Assembly: GCA_026162565.1 (NCBI GenBank)
Contig: JAOEIQ010000001.1
Coordinates: 372,001-436,000, forward strand
Source: Flavobacteriaceae bacterium NBU2973
GTDB taxonomy: Bacteria; Bacteroidota; Bacteroidia; Flavobacteriales; Flavobacteriaceae
Direction of reading: 5' to 3'
Length of the DNA: 64,000 nucleotides
The notes under the pieces are model-generated. The model ran no database searches and was not told where the DNA came from. It was given only the letters and a program-made list of their open reading frames with translations. A program made the translations under genes and the position numbers. Numbering within the stretch: position 1 is the stretch's first letter; each line of letters opens with the position of its first letter. Shown piece after piece: positions 8,863-18,935 of the stretch.

Positions 8863-9612
8863 TTATTTTGTTAGAAATAGTTTGTTTTTCACACCAAGAT
8901 TTTTGGATAGAAAGAACTGTAAGGATATTTTTAAAACACCTAGACCATACGTGACACTTCTTTTGAAATTTATGGAAGAAGAATCTTCAGCATAATAAGT
9001 TGGGCAAGTAATTTCGCCAATATCAAAACCTTGATAAACTATTTGAGCAAGCATTTGATTGTCAAAAACAAAATCATCAGAATTGTTATTATAGTTTATA
9101 GATTGTAAAACCTCTTTAGAAAAAGCTCTATAACCAGTATGATATTCTGAAAGCTTTTGATTTATCAAAATGTTTTGAAATAAAGTAAGAATACGATTAA
9201 AAAAGTATTTGTAAAGCGGCATTCCTCCTTTTAAGGCTCCTTTTCCTAAAATCCTAGATGCTAATACAACAGGAAATACATTATTTGCAATTAAATAGCA
9301 CATAGAGTGGATTAGTTTAGGAGTATATTGGTAATCAGGATGCAACATAATAACTATATCAGCATCTAATTTTAAGGCTGTATTATAACAAGTTTTTTGA
9401 TTGCCACCATATCCTAAATTGTGTTGATGCTTAATTATATGTTGTATACCAATCTGCTTACCGACTTTTGATGTTTTGTCAGAACTACAATCATCAACTA
9501 GAATAACATCATCAACAATATCAAAAGGGATTTCCGAGTAAGTTTTTTCCAATGTTTTTTCAGCATTGTAAGCCGGAAGAACAACCACAATTTTTTTGTC
9601 ATTAATCATCAA
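8863..9612 (-). CDS. Family 2 glycosyltransferase (DPM1/DPG-synthase-like)
   Basis: The 249-residue protein starts with the GT-A fold signature VVVLPAYNAEKTLEKTY and carries VILVDDCSSDKT near residue 38 and ADIVIMLHPDYQYTP near residue 84, a variant of the DXD metal site as found in polyprenyl-phosphate mannose/glucose synthases. HTGYRAFSKEVL near residue 156 is also typical. There are no C-terminal membrane spans. It is the upstream gene of a two-gene unit with the membrane protein at 7378-8853. The likely product is a polyprenyl-phosphate sugar, though the sugar cannot be told from sequence. Confidence 0.88.
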   Translation of the reverse strand: MMINDKKIVVVLPAYNAEKTLEKTYSEIPFDIVDDVILVDDCSSDKTSKVGKQIGIQHIIKHQHNLGYGGNQKTCYNTALKLDADIVIMLHPDYQYTPKLIHSMCYLIANNVFPVVLASRILGKGALKGGMPLYKYFFNRILTLFQNILINQKLSEYHTGYRAFSKEVLQSINYNNNSDDFVFDNQMLAQIVYQGFDIGEITCPTYYAEDSSSINFKRSVTYGLGVLKISLQFFLSKNLGVKNKLFLTK

Positions 9613-9713
9613 ATAACTTTTTGATAAAAGTAAACATTTATGAGAGTTAACTGTAATGTTTTTGAGTTAGATACTTAATTAAATAGTAATTTCGCATTTT
9701 CATAAACAACACT

Positions 9714-10193
9714 ATGTACACAAAACAATTTGAAATTAGATGGAGTGATATAGATGCTAATAGGCATTTAGCAAATTCAGCATACCTAAATTTTATGAGT
9801 CATACACGAATGGCTTTTTTAATGGAAAATGGCTTTACATTGCTAAAAATGGGAGAGTATAACATTGGGCCTGTAATTTTTCATGAACATATTCATTATT
9901 TTAAAGAGGCTTTTCAGGGACAACCAATTACTGTTAGTCTCGAAGTTTCAGGTTTAAGTGAGAATGCAGCATTTTTTAGATTTGAACATAATTTTTATAA
10001 TCATAAAGGTGAAAATTTAGCATACTGTGAAATTCTTGGAGCTTGGATGGATTTAAAAGCTAGAAAAATTACGCAAATGCCTGATGAGCTTAAGAAACTT
10101 GTTGAATCTTTCCCTAAAGCATCTAACTTTACAATACTAGCAAAAGAAGATACAAGAAAACATGGAAGACTTCCTAAAAATATAAAAATGTAA
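9714..10193 (+). CDS. Acyl-CoA thioesterase, hotdog fold (YbgC/FadM-like)
   Basis: The 159-residue cytosolic protein begins like 4HBT-type thioesterases: FEIRWSDIDANRHLANSAYL at residues 6-25, with the conserved Asp and Asn-His region of the active-site helix. A second strand block (GQPITVSLEVSGLSENAAFF) follows. It should hydrolyse an acyl thioester; the natural substrate is unknown. A C-terminal tail of about 20 residues is basic. It is followed after 53 bases by a DUF1761 membrane protein on the same strand. Confidence 0.88.
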   Translation: MYTKQFEIRWSDIDANRHLANSAYLNFMSHTRMAFLMENGFTLLKMGEYNIGPVIFHEHIHYFKEAFQGQPITVSLEVSGLSENAAFFRFEHNFYNHKGENLAYCEILGAWMDLKARKITQMPDELKKLVESFPKASNFTILAKEDTRKHGRLPKNIKM

Positions 10194-10246
10194 AAGCAAT
10201 CCTTTTTTTTAGTAATTTGAAGCCACTAACTAATAACATATAAATT

Positions 10247-10678
10247 ATGGAAGACATTAATTGGCTAGCTTTAGTAGTCGCTTCGATTTTGCCTTTAGCA
10301 ACAGGGTTTTTATGGTATGGCCCACTTTTTGGAAAAGCTTGGATGCAAGAATCTGGTATGACAGAAGAAAAAGCAAAAAGTATGAATCCCGCTAAAACGT
10401 ATGGATTATGTGTGGTTTTTGCTTTTTTAATTGCATTTAATTTGGTACCAACTGTGTTTTTTGGTGGTCCGCCAGACATGCCTCATGGTACAGAACCTTT
10501 TATGACATTTAAGCATGGTGCTTTACATGGTGCTTTTTTAGCATTACTGACCATAATGCCTGCTTTTGCAACAAATGCTTTATTTGAGCAAAAATCCTTT
10601 AAATATGTAGCAATTAATGCTGGATATTGGGTTGTAACAATGGCGTTAATGGGTGGAATAATAAATGCTTGGCCATAA
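10247..10678 (+). CDS. DUF1761 family membrane protein
   Basis: A 143-residue inner-membrane protein with four hydrophobic segments (about residues 5-25, 49-70, 90-112 and 120-140). The WYGPLFGKAWM segment after the first span and the second-span region match the DUF1761 family, whose role is unknown. The gene sits downstream of the thioesterase and ends just before a terminator hairpin shared with the converging gene. Confidence 0.85.
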   Translation: MEDINWLALVVASILPLATGFLWYGPLFGKAWMQESGMTEEKAKSMNPAKTYGLCVVFAFLIAFNLVPTVFFGGPPDMPHGTEPFMTFKHGALHGAFLALLTIMPAFATNALFEQKSFKYVAINAGYWVVTMALMGGIINAWP

Positions 10679-10695
10679 AAAAACCAACCAAAAAA

Positions 10696-11871
10696 TTAAG
10701 AGGCTATTTCAGCCTCTTTTTTTATGTAGAGCTCTTTCTTAAAAGGCGTATGTTCTCTAAAAGATTTAATTTGAATATTTCTGATAAAAGGTTTTATTAA
10801 TTGATTTTGAAAAGACCTTTTGTGTCTAATGTAACAAGTAAGCTGTTCTGGCTTCGCTCCGAGTGTGCTCTTAATTTCTGATGCTGTTCTTCCTAAATTT
10901 ATTCTTGTTGCTTTTTTTTCTATTCCTAAACGCACATAATCATTTAAGATTCTTGGATAGATAGCATAATCCTTATTAAGCGAATAATCAATACCTATAA
11001 AATGAGCATCTAGATTTTCTTGATTTACCATTGCAGATAGAAACCCAACCAATTTATCTTCTAGAAAGTAACCTTTAACAATAAAATCATCATTGTATTC
11101 AGCTTTTAAATGAGTATAGGTGTTGAGGTTTAAAACTTGAGCATTAAAATTTGCATTAGCAATGGTATTCTCGTATAAAGATTGTAATTGATTTTTGTAC
11201 TTTTCAATATCCTCTGCAGAGAAAAGTTTAGCGATAAGTTTTTCACTTTTACTATCGGCTTTATTGGCTTTTACACGATATTTAGATTTTAAGGCGTCTT
11301 TATAATCTTCAAAAGACGTCCAATCAGGATCTAAAGAGATAATCATGTTTGGTTCTACATTCATGGCAGAATAACCAAACTTTTTTAAATAATCAGTAAT
11401 ATATAAAGAGTCTACTTTAAAGTCTTTTACAAAAATGGCATGAAGCTTTTCTGTTTTTTTGTAAAGTGTTTTTACGGCTTTTGAGATAGCATTAAAAGTA
11501 TCTATTTTGTCCTCACCATCTTTTAAAAAAGTGCCATATTCTCCACTTAAAAACACATTGCCACAAAACATAACTCGAATACTATTGTCACAAAATAAGC
11601 GGTTTATAGTTCGTTTAAAACGATCAGAAATCTTAATATTTTTAGTAATAGTTTCAATACTTATGGTTACTACTTGTGTATTGGCAAATGCAACAGCTAT
11701 TTCATTTCTAAATATTACTATGTAATTGAATTCTATATCGGAATTTGCAATTTCAAAAGCTTTTAAAAATTCAGGCGTATAGTATTTATTATCACAACAA
11801 CCAATACTATTCCAGTATTCGGAAGAGATATCATTAATAGAGGAAAAAAACCTAGCTGTCAGGTTGTGCAT
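10696..11871 (-). CDS. GNAT/FemAB-type acyltransferase-like protein
   Basis: The 391-residue protein has no signal peptide. Its C-terminal half (about residues 185-345) reads like a GNAT/FemAB-type acyl-transfer fold, with SKYRVKANKADSKSEKLI and a core VKGYFLEDKLVGFLSAMV, then a RINLGRTASEIKSTLGA element near residue 330. This is the layout of GNAT proteins sometimes labelled peptidogalycan biosynthesis. The acyl acceptor cannot be told. The start codon lies inside the end of the upstream EamA gene (20-base overlap), so the two are translationally linked. Confidence 0.7.
   Translation of the reverse strand: MHNLTARFFSSINDISSEYWNSIGCCDNKYYTPEFLKAFEIANSDIEFNYIVIFRNEIAVAFANTQVVTISIETITKNIKISDRFKRTINRLFCDNSIRVMFCGNVFLSGEYGTFLKDGEDKIDTFNAISKAVKTLYKKTEKLHAIFVKDFKVDSLYITDYLKKFGYSAMNVEPNMIISLDPDWTSFEDYKDALKSKYRVKANKADSKSEKLIAKLFSAEDIEKYKNQLQSLYENTIANANFNAQVLNLNTYTHLKAEYNDDFIVKGYFLEDKLVGFLSAMVNQENLDAHFIGIDYSLNKDYAIYPRILNDYVRLGIEKKATRINLGRTASEIKSTLGAKPEQLTCYIRHKRSFQNQLIKPFIRNIQIKSFREHTPFKKELYIKKEAEIAS
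10699..10723. terminator. Terminator overlapping the last codons of the converging gene
   Basis: AGAGGCT (10699-10705) pairs with AGCCTCT (10711-10717), followed by seven T on the plus strand. It serves the DUF1761 gene. The same bases encode the last residues (AEIAS) of the minus-strand gene at 10696-11871. Confidence 0.8.
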
Positions 11872-12766
11872 TTATGGGTTGTTGGTTCTTTTTAAACGAA
11901 ACTAAAAATACTCCAGTAAAAATAAGAAGCATTGCTAAAACTTTAACATAATTAACGGTGTCTACTTCCATAACAATAGCAAAGATACCAGCAATTACAG
12001 GTTGTAAATATATAAATATGCCAACAGTTGATGCTTTAAGCTTTGTTAATGCAAGTGGATTTAAAATATAAGTCGCAAAAGTGGCACCAACAATTACAAA
12101 GGCAACAGAAAAGCTTATGGATGGTGTAAATGTTTGCCATTGTATTTCGGTAAATTGATTGTATCCGAAAGGAATAACTAAAAATGTACCAAATAAAAAC
12201 AGCCATTTTATAAATGTAAAAGGATGATATTTAGCAGTTAATTTTTTGATAAGAATAATGTAAATACTATAGGATATGGCATTTATAAAAACAAAGGTGT
12301 TTCCTAAAAATACATTATCAGCAACTCGAGTAGATTTGCCATAAACTGTTAAAATTAAGGCGCCACAAAAACCAAGAAATACACCAAAAATTTTGAGTTT
12401 AGTAATTGTTTCATTTAGCATGAAATAAGAAAGGATTAATATGATAATCGGAGTTGTTGTAACTATTGCTGAAGCATGAATAGGTGTTGTAAACTCTAAC
12501 CCTTTTAAAAATAGCATCATGTTTATTGCCACACCAAAGATAGCTGCATAGAAAAACTGTAAATAATCTTTTTTTGCTATTGTCTCTGTTTTAAAGAATA
12601 GCCCTAGAATCCAAAATAAAATCGTAGCTCCAACCACGCGCAGAATAACAAAAGCAAGCGGTTTAATAAAATTGCCATTTAAAACTATTTTTACAAAGCT
12701 ATAGTTTAAACCATACAAAAGCTGCACTAAAAAAACAGCAACTATAGCAAAAGCACGACTATTCAT
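11852..12766 (-). CDS. EamA/DMT family transporter
   Basis: A 304-residue inner-membrane protein with about ten hydrophobic segments in two five-helix repeats, the layout of the drug/metabolite transporter superfamily. The first repeat holds VVGATILFWILGLFF and the end of the first half holds PIIILILSYFMLNETITKLK, a typical EamA signature (helix ending in an ExxT/K motif). The second repeat ends in YLQPVIAGIFAIVMEVD. The transported compound is unknown. It overlaps the genes on both sides (20 bases downstream, 8 bases with the ArsC-like gene), making a tight three-gene operon. Confidence 0.92.
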   Translation of the reverse strand: MNSRAFAIVAVFLVQLLYGLNYSFVKIVLNGNFIKPLAFVILRVVGATILFWILGLFFKTETIAKKDYLQFFYAAIFGVAINMMLFLKGLEFTTPIHASAIVTTTPIIILILSYFMLNETITKLKIFGVFLGFCGALILTVYGKSTRVADNVFLGNTFVFINAISYSIYIILIKKLTAKYHPFTFIKWLFLFGTFLVIPFGYNQFTEIQWQTFTPSISFSVAFVIVGATFATYILNPLALTKLKASTVGIFIYLQPVIAGIFAIVMEVDTVNYVKVLAMLLIFTGVFLVSFKKNQQPINAQPDS

Positions 12767-13112
12767 TCAAGGCTGATTTTACGGCTTCAATATTTTTTTT
12801 AGAGTTGCCAATAAAAATTTGATTGTTAAAAATAAAAACAGGTCTACTTAAAAAAGTATAATGATCTAAAATATAATACTTGTAATCAGGTTCTGTTAGA
12901 GACTGATTTTTTAAATCCATTTCTTTATAGAGTTTAGATCGCTTGCTAAAAAGAGACTCATAACTTCCAGATAAATCTTTCATCTCATCAAGTTGTTTGA
13001 CTGTAATTTCTTCTTTTTTAATGTCTTGAAGAATAAAATCTGATGGTAGATTTAAATCTTTTAAAATTCTAATACAAGTACTACAGGTTTTTAAATAGTA
13101 TACCTTTTTCAT
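12759..13112 (-). CDS. ArsC/Spx-family thioredoxin-fold protein
   Basis: Taking the ATG at 13112 gives MKKVYYLKTCSTCIRILKDL, the N-terminus expected for ArsC/Spx-like proteins, with the CxxC at residues 10-13. The frame extends to an upstream ATG at 13148, but the extra 12 residues do not fit the family. The protein is 117 residues long, and contains SRPVFIFNNQIFIG near residue 88 (the arsenate reductase-like RPV segment). Members are either arsenate reductases or redox regulators; the context (EamA transporter and acyltransferase) gives no arsenic link, so the role is open. Confidence 0.85.
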   Translation of the reverse strand: MKKVYYLKTCSTCIRILKDLNLPSDFILQDIKKEEITVKQLDEMKDLSGSYESLFSKRSKLYKEMDLKNQSLTEPDYKYYILDHYTFLSRPVFIFNNQIFIGNSKKNIEAVKSALNE

Positions 13113-13206
13113 TTTAAGAGAAGCTTTAATGATACAAAGTAAATTCATTTAAGCTTAAATAATTACTTTTGGTTCAAATTAATTTTACAGCTTTAAGCGA
13201 TTTATT

Positions 13207-14451
13207 ATGGATTACTACTCAATTGCTACAGTTTTAATAGTTCTTTCCGCAGTGTTTGGTTACATAAATGTTAGATTTTTAAAATTACCAATTACAATAG
13301 GTTTAATGGTAATAACTATTTTATTTACGATTGTTATTGTTGCTATCGGACAATTTGATGATACCTTATTAGTTAGAGAGAAAGAGCTTATAACAAGTAT
13401 CGATTTTAAAACTGTTTTGCTAGACATAATGTTAAGTTTCTTATTATTTGCAGGAGCTTTACACACAAATTTTGAACAACTTAAAATACAACGATGGCCT
13501 GTTTTAGTTTTTGCTACTCTTGGCGTTTTAGTATCCACTTTTTTAGTAGGAATTGTCATGTATTATGTCTTACAAGTAATTGGGTTAGAAGTAGATTTTA
13601 TTTATTGCATGCTATTTGGAGCATTAATATCTCCAACAGATCCAATAGCTGTTTTGGGTATACTAAAACAGGCAGGAGCACCAAAAAAATTAGAAACAAA
13701 AATTGTAGGTGAATCGCTATTTAATGATGGTGTTGGAGTTGTAGTATTCTTGACTATCTATGCCATAGCTAGAGGTGGAGGAGATATTAGCTTGAGTCAT
13801 GTTGCAGAAATGTTTGCTGTAGAGGTTTTAGGAGGAATTGCTTTAGGATTGCTTCTAGGTTGGATTACTTATAGACTCATGAAATCTATTGATGACTACT
13901 ATGTAGAAGTAATTATTACCATTGCAGCAGTTATGGGCGGAACCTTGTTAGCACAAAAACTACACATGTCAGCTCCACTAGCTATGGTAGCCTGTGGATT
14001 GGTAGTGGGTAACGACACAATAAGAGACACAGCAATGAGTGAAATAACAGAAACCTATGTTGATAAATTTTGGGAATTAGTAGATGTATTATTAAACACC
14101 TTACTTTTTGTTTTAATAGGAATGGAAATACTTGTTTTAACTTTTAAAGGACAATATGTTTTTGCTGGATTAATTGCTATTCCAATTGTTTTGTTATGTA
14201 GATACTCATCACTTTGGTTACCAATAAAATTCTTTGCTAAAAAGCTAGATTTTGTTCCAAACACTAATTTAATTATGACTTGGGGAGGATTAAGAGGAGG
14301 TATTTCTATTGCATTGGCTTTAAGTTTAACTGATGCTATGCACAAAGAGTTGTTTTTAGTGATTACTTATATCATTGTTGCATTTTCTATAATCGGACAA
14401 GGCTTAACTGTTGGACCGTTAATTAAAAAACTAGCACAAAAAGAGGATTAA
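13207..14451 (+). CDS. Na+/H+ antiporter, CPA1 (NhaP) family
   Basis: A 414-residue inner-membrane protein with about 12 hydrophobic segments. The ion-binding helices show LISPTDPIAVLGIL near residue 140 and GESLFNDGVGVVVF near residue 168, both hallmarks of NhaP/NHE antiporters. A late helix reads TWGGLRGGISIALALSL. It exchanges cytosolic Na+ (or K+) for protons, fitting a marine lifestyle. It lacks the long cytosolic tail of some CPA1 members. It is a single gene and overlaps the end of the converging lipoprotein gene by four bases. Confidence 0.95.
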   Translation: MDYYSIATVLIVLSAVFGYINVRFLKLPITIGLMVITILFTIVIVAIGQFDDTLLVREKELITSIDFKTVLLDIMLSFLLFAGALHTNFEQLKIQRWPVLVFATLGVLVSTFLVGIVMYYVLQVIGLEVDFIYCMLFGALISPTDPIAVLGILKQAGAPKKLETKIVGESLFNDGVGVVVFLTIYAIARGGGDISLSHVAEMFAVEVLGGIALGLLLGWITYRLMKSIDDYYVEVIITIAAVMGGTLLAQKLHMSAPLAMVACGLVVGNDTIRDTAMSEITETYVDKFWELVDVLLNTLLFVLIGMEILVLTFKGQYVFAGLIAIPIVLLCRYSSLWLPIKFFAKKLDFVPNTNLIMTWGGLRGGISIALALSLTDAMHKELFLVITYIIVAFSIIGQGLTVGPLIKKLAQKED

Positions 14452-15188
14452 TTGATTTTTAAAATTGAATTAACTTCGTTGTATGGAATAGTAAATTCAG
14501 TAATGCCTTCACTGTAAGCAGCTATTTGATAAGTATTATACAATATAATAACACCTTCATCACTGAAGCCTAAAGTTGAAGGGAGTTGAAAATCATCTTC
14601 AAAAAAGTAATTATCTAAAGATTTGTCATCATCTTTATCTATGTGTTTAATAAAGTGTTTTTGTACTAATTCTTTAAAGAGGTTAGAATCTTTTATTAAA
14701 TCTTCATCAGTAAATAACAGTCCATTTTCTGGATTAAAATTAAAAAAAGTAATTGATCCATTTCCATGTGCTCCTCCTGTATCTATATATGTATGTATTG
14801 CAATACAAATTAGATCAGGTGATTCATAAACAACTTCTCCATCAACAAGTGCTTCCCATTTTTGTGAACTTTCAGGAAACTCTTTTGTAAACTTTATATA
14901 ATTAGAATTAAAAATATTTACAGCATCTTTAAAAGAGATTGAATTTTCTTCTTCATCAAAATTAAGTGAATTAGAAATGTGGTTTTCAATAGATTTGTTT
15001 ATTGCGTTAGAAACCAATTCGCTTCCAGAAGCTTTGGGATAAACAATTTCAATAATCGCATGATCTTCAGAAGTAATAATTTCTTCAGAGAAAGTTAATG
15101 GAAACTCCTTTTTACAAGAGATAACTAATAAAATTAAAAAGCTTAAAAAGACTACTTTTTTCAAATCGTAATGAAATATGTTAAACAT
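14448..15188 (-). CDS. Lipoprotein with DUF4163/DUF3298 (RsiV-like) domains
   Basis: The 246-residue protein has a signal with lipobox FLILLVISCKK (Cys at about residue 25), so it is membrane-anchored outside the cytosol. The mature part has the DUF4163-DUF3298 arrangement: ESSQKWEALVDGEVVYES followed by the glycine-rich GGAHGNGSITFFNF signature, then LFKELVQKHFIKHI and a C-terminal strand with GVIILYNTYQIAAYSEG. RsiV of Bacillus binds lysozyme with this fold; here no sigma factor is adjacent, so ligand and role are unknown. Confidence 0.85.
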   Translation of the reverse strand: MFNIFHYDLKKVVFLSFLILLVISCKKEFPLTFSEEIITSEDHAIIEIVYPKASGSELVSNAINKSIENHISNSLNFDEEENSISFKDAVNIFNSNYIKFTKEFPESSQKWEALVDGEVVYESPDLICIAIHTYIDTGGAHGNGSITFFNFNPENGLLFTDEDLIKDSNLFKELVQKHFIKHIDKDDDKSLDNYFFEDDFQLPSTLGFSDEGVIILYNTYQIAAYSEGITEFTIPYNEVNSILKIN

Positions 15189-15210
15189 AGACTAAAGGTA
15201 TTATTTTGCA

Positions 15211-15241
15211 TTTGAATAGAACGAATTAAAAAGTAAATTTG
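15211..15241 (+). promoter_or_regulatory. Promoter TTTG-N19-TAAATTTG for metB
   Basis: TTTG at 15211-15214 and TAAATTTG at 15234-15241 are separated by exactly 19 bases, a full match to the Bacteroidota vegetative consensus. The ATG follows 19 bases later. No SAM riboswitch is visible in the short leader. Confidence 0.75.
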
Positions 15242-15260
15242 TTGCACTAACAATAATAAC

Positions 15261-16406
15261 ATGAAATTTAATACAAAAACGATACATGGAGGACAAAAAC
15301 ACGAACCATCTACTGGATCTGTAATGCCTCCAATTTTTCAAACATCAACCTATGCGCAATCAAGTCCAGGAGTTCACAAAGGTTATGAGTACTCTCGTGC
15401 AGCTAATCCAACACGAACTGCTTTAGAAAATGCATTTGCATCCATTGAAAATGGGACACACGGTTTTGCTTTTGCCTCTGGATTATCAGCAATAGATTGT
15501 GTATTGAGATTATTAAATCCTGGAGATGAGGTTATTGCTGGTGACGATTTATATGGAGGAAGCTATAGAATGTTTACAAGATTGTTTCAAAAATACGGAT
15601 TGAAATTTCACTTTGTAGATATGGACAACGTTGATAATGTTACTAACCAAATTACTGATAACACAAAACTTATTTGGTTAGAAACACCAACAAACCCTTT
15701 AATGAAAATTGCAGATATTGGAGCAATAGCGACTCAAGTGAAGTCTATTAATAACAACATACTGGTAGCTGTCGATAATACATTTGCAACGCCTTATTTA
15801 CAAAAGCCTTTAGATTTAGGGGCTGATATTGTTATGCACTCTGCAACTAAATATTTAGGAGGACATAGTGATTTAGTTATGGGAGCCTTAATGGTTAAGA
15901 ATGAAAAGCTTGCTGAAGAGTTACACTTTATTCAATTTGCAGGAGGAGCAGTTGCTGGTCCAATGGATAGCTTTCTGGCTTTAAGAGGTGTGAAAACATT
16001 ACACATACGTATGCAAAGACATTGTGAAAATGGAAAAGCAATAGCAGAGTATTTGGCACATCACCCAAAAGTTGGTCATGTTTATTATCCTGGATTTAAA
16101 AGTCACCCTAATCATGAAGTTGCTAAAAAGCAAATGTCTGATTTTGGAGGAATGGTATCGTTCCGTTTAAAAGACGTAAGTAAAGCAGCTGCATTTAAAT
16201 TTTTAGAAAGCACAAAGGTTTTCACTTTGGCAGAATCATTGGGAGGTGTAGAGAGTTTAGTTAATCATCCTGTAACGATGACACATGCATCTATACCTGA
16301 ACCAGAGCGTTTAAAAATAGGCATTACAGATTCATTAATAAGATTGAGTGTAGGTATTGAGGATATTGATGATTTGATTTCTGATTTAGAACGAGCTTTA
16401 TTATAA
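15261..16406 (+). CDS. metB: Cystathionine gamma-synthase/lyase family PLP enzyme
   Basis: The 381-residue cytosolic enzyme belongs to the Cys/Met-metabolism PLP family. The pyridoxal lysine is K197 in VMHSATKYLGGHSD, the Tyr-Arg pair of the neighbouring subunit is in YEYSRAANPTR near residue 44, and SGLSAIDC binds the phosphate. It would join an activated homoserine with cysteine in methionine synthesis (gamma-synthase), but lyase activity in cysteine synthesis is equally possible from sequence alone. It is a single gene with its own promoter and a strong terminator at 16420-16448. Confidence 0.9.
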   Translation: MKFNTKTIHGGQKHEPSTGSVMPPIFQTSTYAQSSPGVHKGYEYSRAANPTRTALENAFASIENGTHGFAFASGLSAIDCVLRLLNPGDEVIAGDDLYGGSYRMFTRLFQKYGLKFHFVDMDNVDNVTNQITDNTKLIWLETPTNPLMKIADIGAIATQVKSINNNILVAVDNTFATPYLQKPLDLGADIVMHSATKYLGGHSDLVMGALMVKNEKLAEELHFIQFAGGAVAGPMDSFLALRGVKTLHIRMQRHCENGKAIAEYLAHHPKVGHVYYPGFKSHPNHEVAKKQMSDFGGMVSFRLKDVSKAAAFKFLESTKVFTLAESLGGVESLVNHPVTMTHASIPEPERLKIGITDSLIRLSVGIEDIDDLISDLERALL

Positions 16407-16419
16407 AAAAAGTTATAAA

Positions 16420-16448
16420 AAAAAGGTTAGACAATGTCTAACCTTTTT
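16420..16448 (+). terminator. Terminator after metB
   Basis: AGGTTAGACA (16424-16433) pairs with TGTCTAACCT (16435-16444), flanked by A-run and T-run, so it also can serve the converging gene at 16468. Confidence 0.85.
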
Positions 16449-16467
16449 ATATTTATAAGTTTTTAAT

Positions 16468-17253
16468 CTAGTCTAAATAGTAGATGTAACCAAAATTTAA
16501 CCAAACTAACCAATCGTTTGCTTTGTTAGAATCTAGTTGGTGATTAAGACCGTCTACCCAGTTATTATCAAAATATTGCCATCGTAAGTCTAGCATTAAA
16601 TCAGATAAAGGTGTTAGTTTATAACGAACACCAGCACTCCATACTAATGACCAAGTTGAACCACTACTAGGATCTATAGATCCTGGTTGCCAGAAAGAGT
16701 AAAAGTTATCTGCGTTTTGAATATTTCCATCGCCATAAGTGGTTGATGCCTTTGGGTTAAACGATGTATAATGAACACCTAGACTAACAAAAGGAGCAAA
16801 CGAATAACTAAAAGCTTGAAAAGAACGTATACTTAAAGGAAAATATTCTATTTGCATTCCTATATCAAAATTATTGGCCTCACCACTATGGCGTCTTAAT
16901 CTTTCGGCATCTTCACTAGTTCTAGCTTCATCTACCCATTTACCAAAATGATCTAGTCTCGTTTTATTCCAAGATAATTCTGTACGTAGCTTAAAATGAT
17001 CGTTAAAGTAAGTATCAGTTGTATAACAATTACAATCAGCTCTGTAGGAAAAGTTTATATAATGAACAATACCAATACCAATACCAGTATTTCCAGCATT
17101 AGTTTCAAAGTCATTTCTAACCCCAAAATCCGATTGAAAAGCAACAGGGCCAGCGATAACACCAACCTCATGAGAGAAGCCCAATTGAGAAAAACCATGC
17201 TGTAACCCAGCAAAGCAAAATATGATTATAGGTAAATGTTTCAATTTGAACAT
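16468..17253 (-). CDS. Outer-membrane beta-barrel protein (THC0290_0291-like)
   Basis: The 261-residue protein has a signal peptide (to about residue 22, LQHGFSQ) and then alternating aromatic strands ending in the C-terminal LVWLNFGYIYYLD, the pattern of an outer-membrane beta-barrel with terminal aromatic residue. GFSHEVGVIAGPVAFQSDFG and YRADCNCYTTDTYFNDHF are recognisable from a conserved flavobacterial family that I recall as THC0290_0291. No function is established. It has its own promoter at 17289-17319, a full TTTG-N19-TATATTTG. Confidence 0.8.
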   Translation of the reverse strand: MFKLKHLPIIIFCFAGLQHGFSQLGFSHEVGVIAGPVAFQSDFGVRNDFETNAGNTGIGIGIVHYINFSYRADCNCYTTDTYFNDHFKLRTELSWNKTRLDHFGKWVDEARTSEDAERLRRHSGEANNFDIGMQIEYFPLSIRSFQAFSYSFAPFVSLGVHYTSFNPKASTTYGDGNIQNADNFYSFWQPGSIDPSSGSTWSLVWSAGVRYKLTPLSDLMLDLRWQYFDNNWVDGLNHQLDSNKANDWLVWLNFGYIYYLD

Positions 17254-17288
17254 AGTATAGCTTTCAATTTTAGGGCTTTTAGTCGCAA

Positions 17289-17319
17289 CAAATATATAAA
17301 ATATCGATAAACAAACAAA
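17289..17319 (-). promoter_or_regulatory. Promoter TTTG-N19-TATATTTG for the beta-barrel gene
   Basis: On the minus strand TTTG (17319-17316) and TATATTTG (17296-17289) are separated by 19 bases, an exact consensus match, 35 bases before the start codon. Confidence 0.7.
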
Positions 17320-17437
17320 TTATTCCGATAAAATGCAATTTAATATCATACTATTATTAAACTGTTAATCTACTAATTTATTGTTTTTCAATTGTTATGA
17401 AATTATAAAAAATAACCTCTAATTTTTTAATAAAATG

Positions 17438-17445
17438 TATATTTG
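17438..17445 (+). promoter_or_regulatory. -7 promoter box TATATTTG for gdhA
   Basis: Exact TAnnTTTG match 36 bases before the gdhA ATG. The rest of the 228-base divergent gap (17254-17481) is AT-rich and holds no further clear signal beyond the opposite promoter at 17289-17319. Confidence 0.55.
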
Positions 17446-17481
17446 TTTATATAAATCATATAATTTTTCAATTTTTCGTAA

Positions 17482-18825
<1,344 letters not shown>

Positions 18826-18849
18826 AAAGTTTTTTTAATTTAATAAGTT

Positions 18850-18883
18850 AAGCTTTCAAAGGTATACTTTGAAAGCTTTTTTT
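18850..18883 (+). terminator. Terminator after gdhA
   Basis: AAGCTTTCAAAG (18850-18861) pairs perfectly with CTTTGAAAGCTT (18867-18878), followed by a T-run. Confidence 0.88.
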
Positions 18884-18935
18884 ATCTTACGCAAGAAATA
18901 AGTATTTAATGCGTTTATCAAAATAAATAGTATCT

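Noticed and set aside
15189-15260. SAM riboswitch upstream of metB
   Set aside because: The gap is 72 bases and is fully accounted for by a consensus promoter and a 19-base stretch before the ATG.
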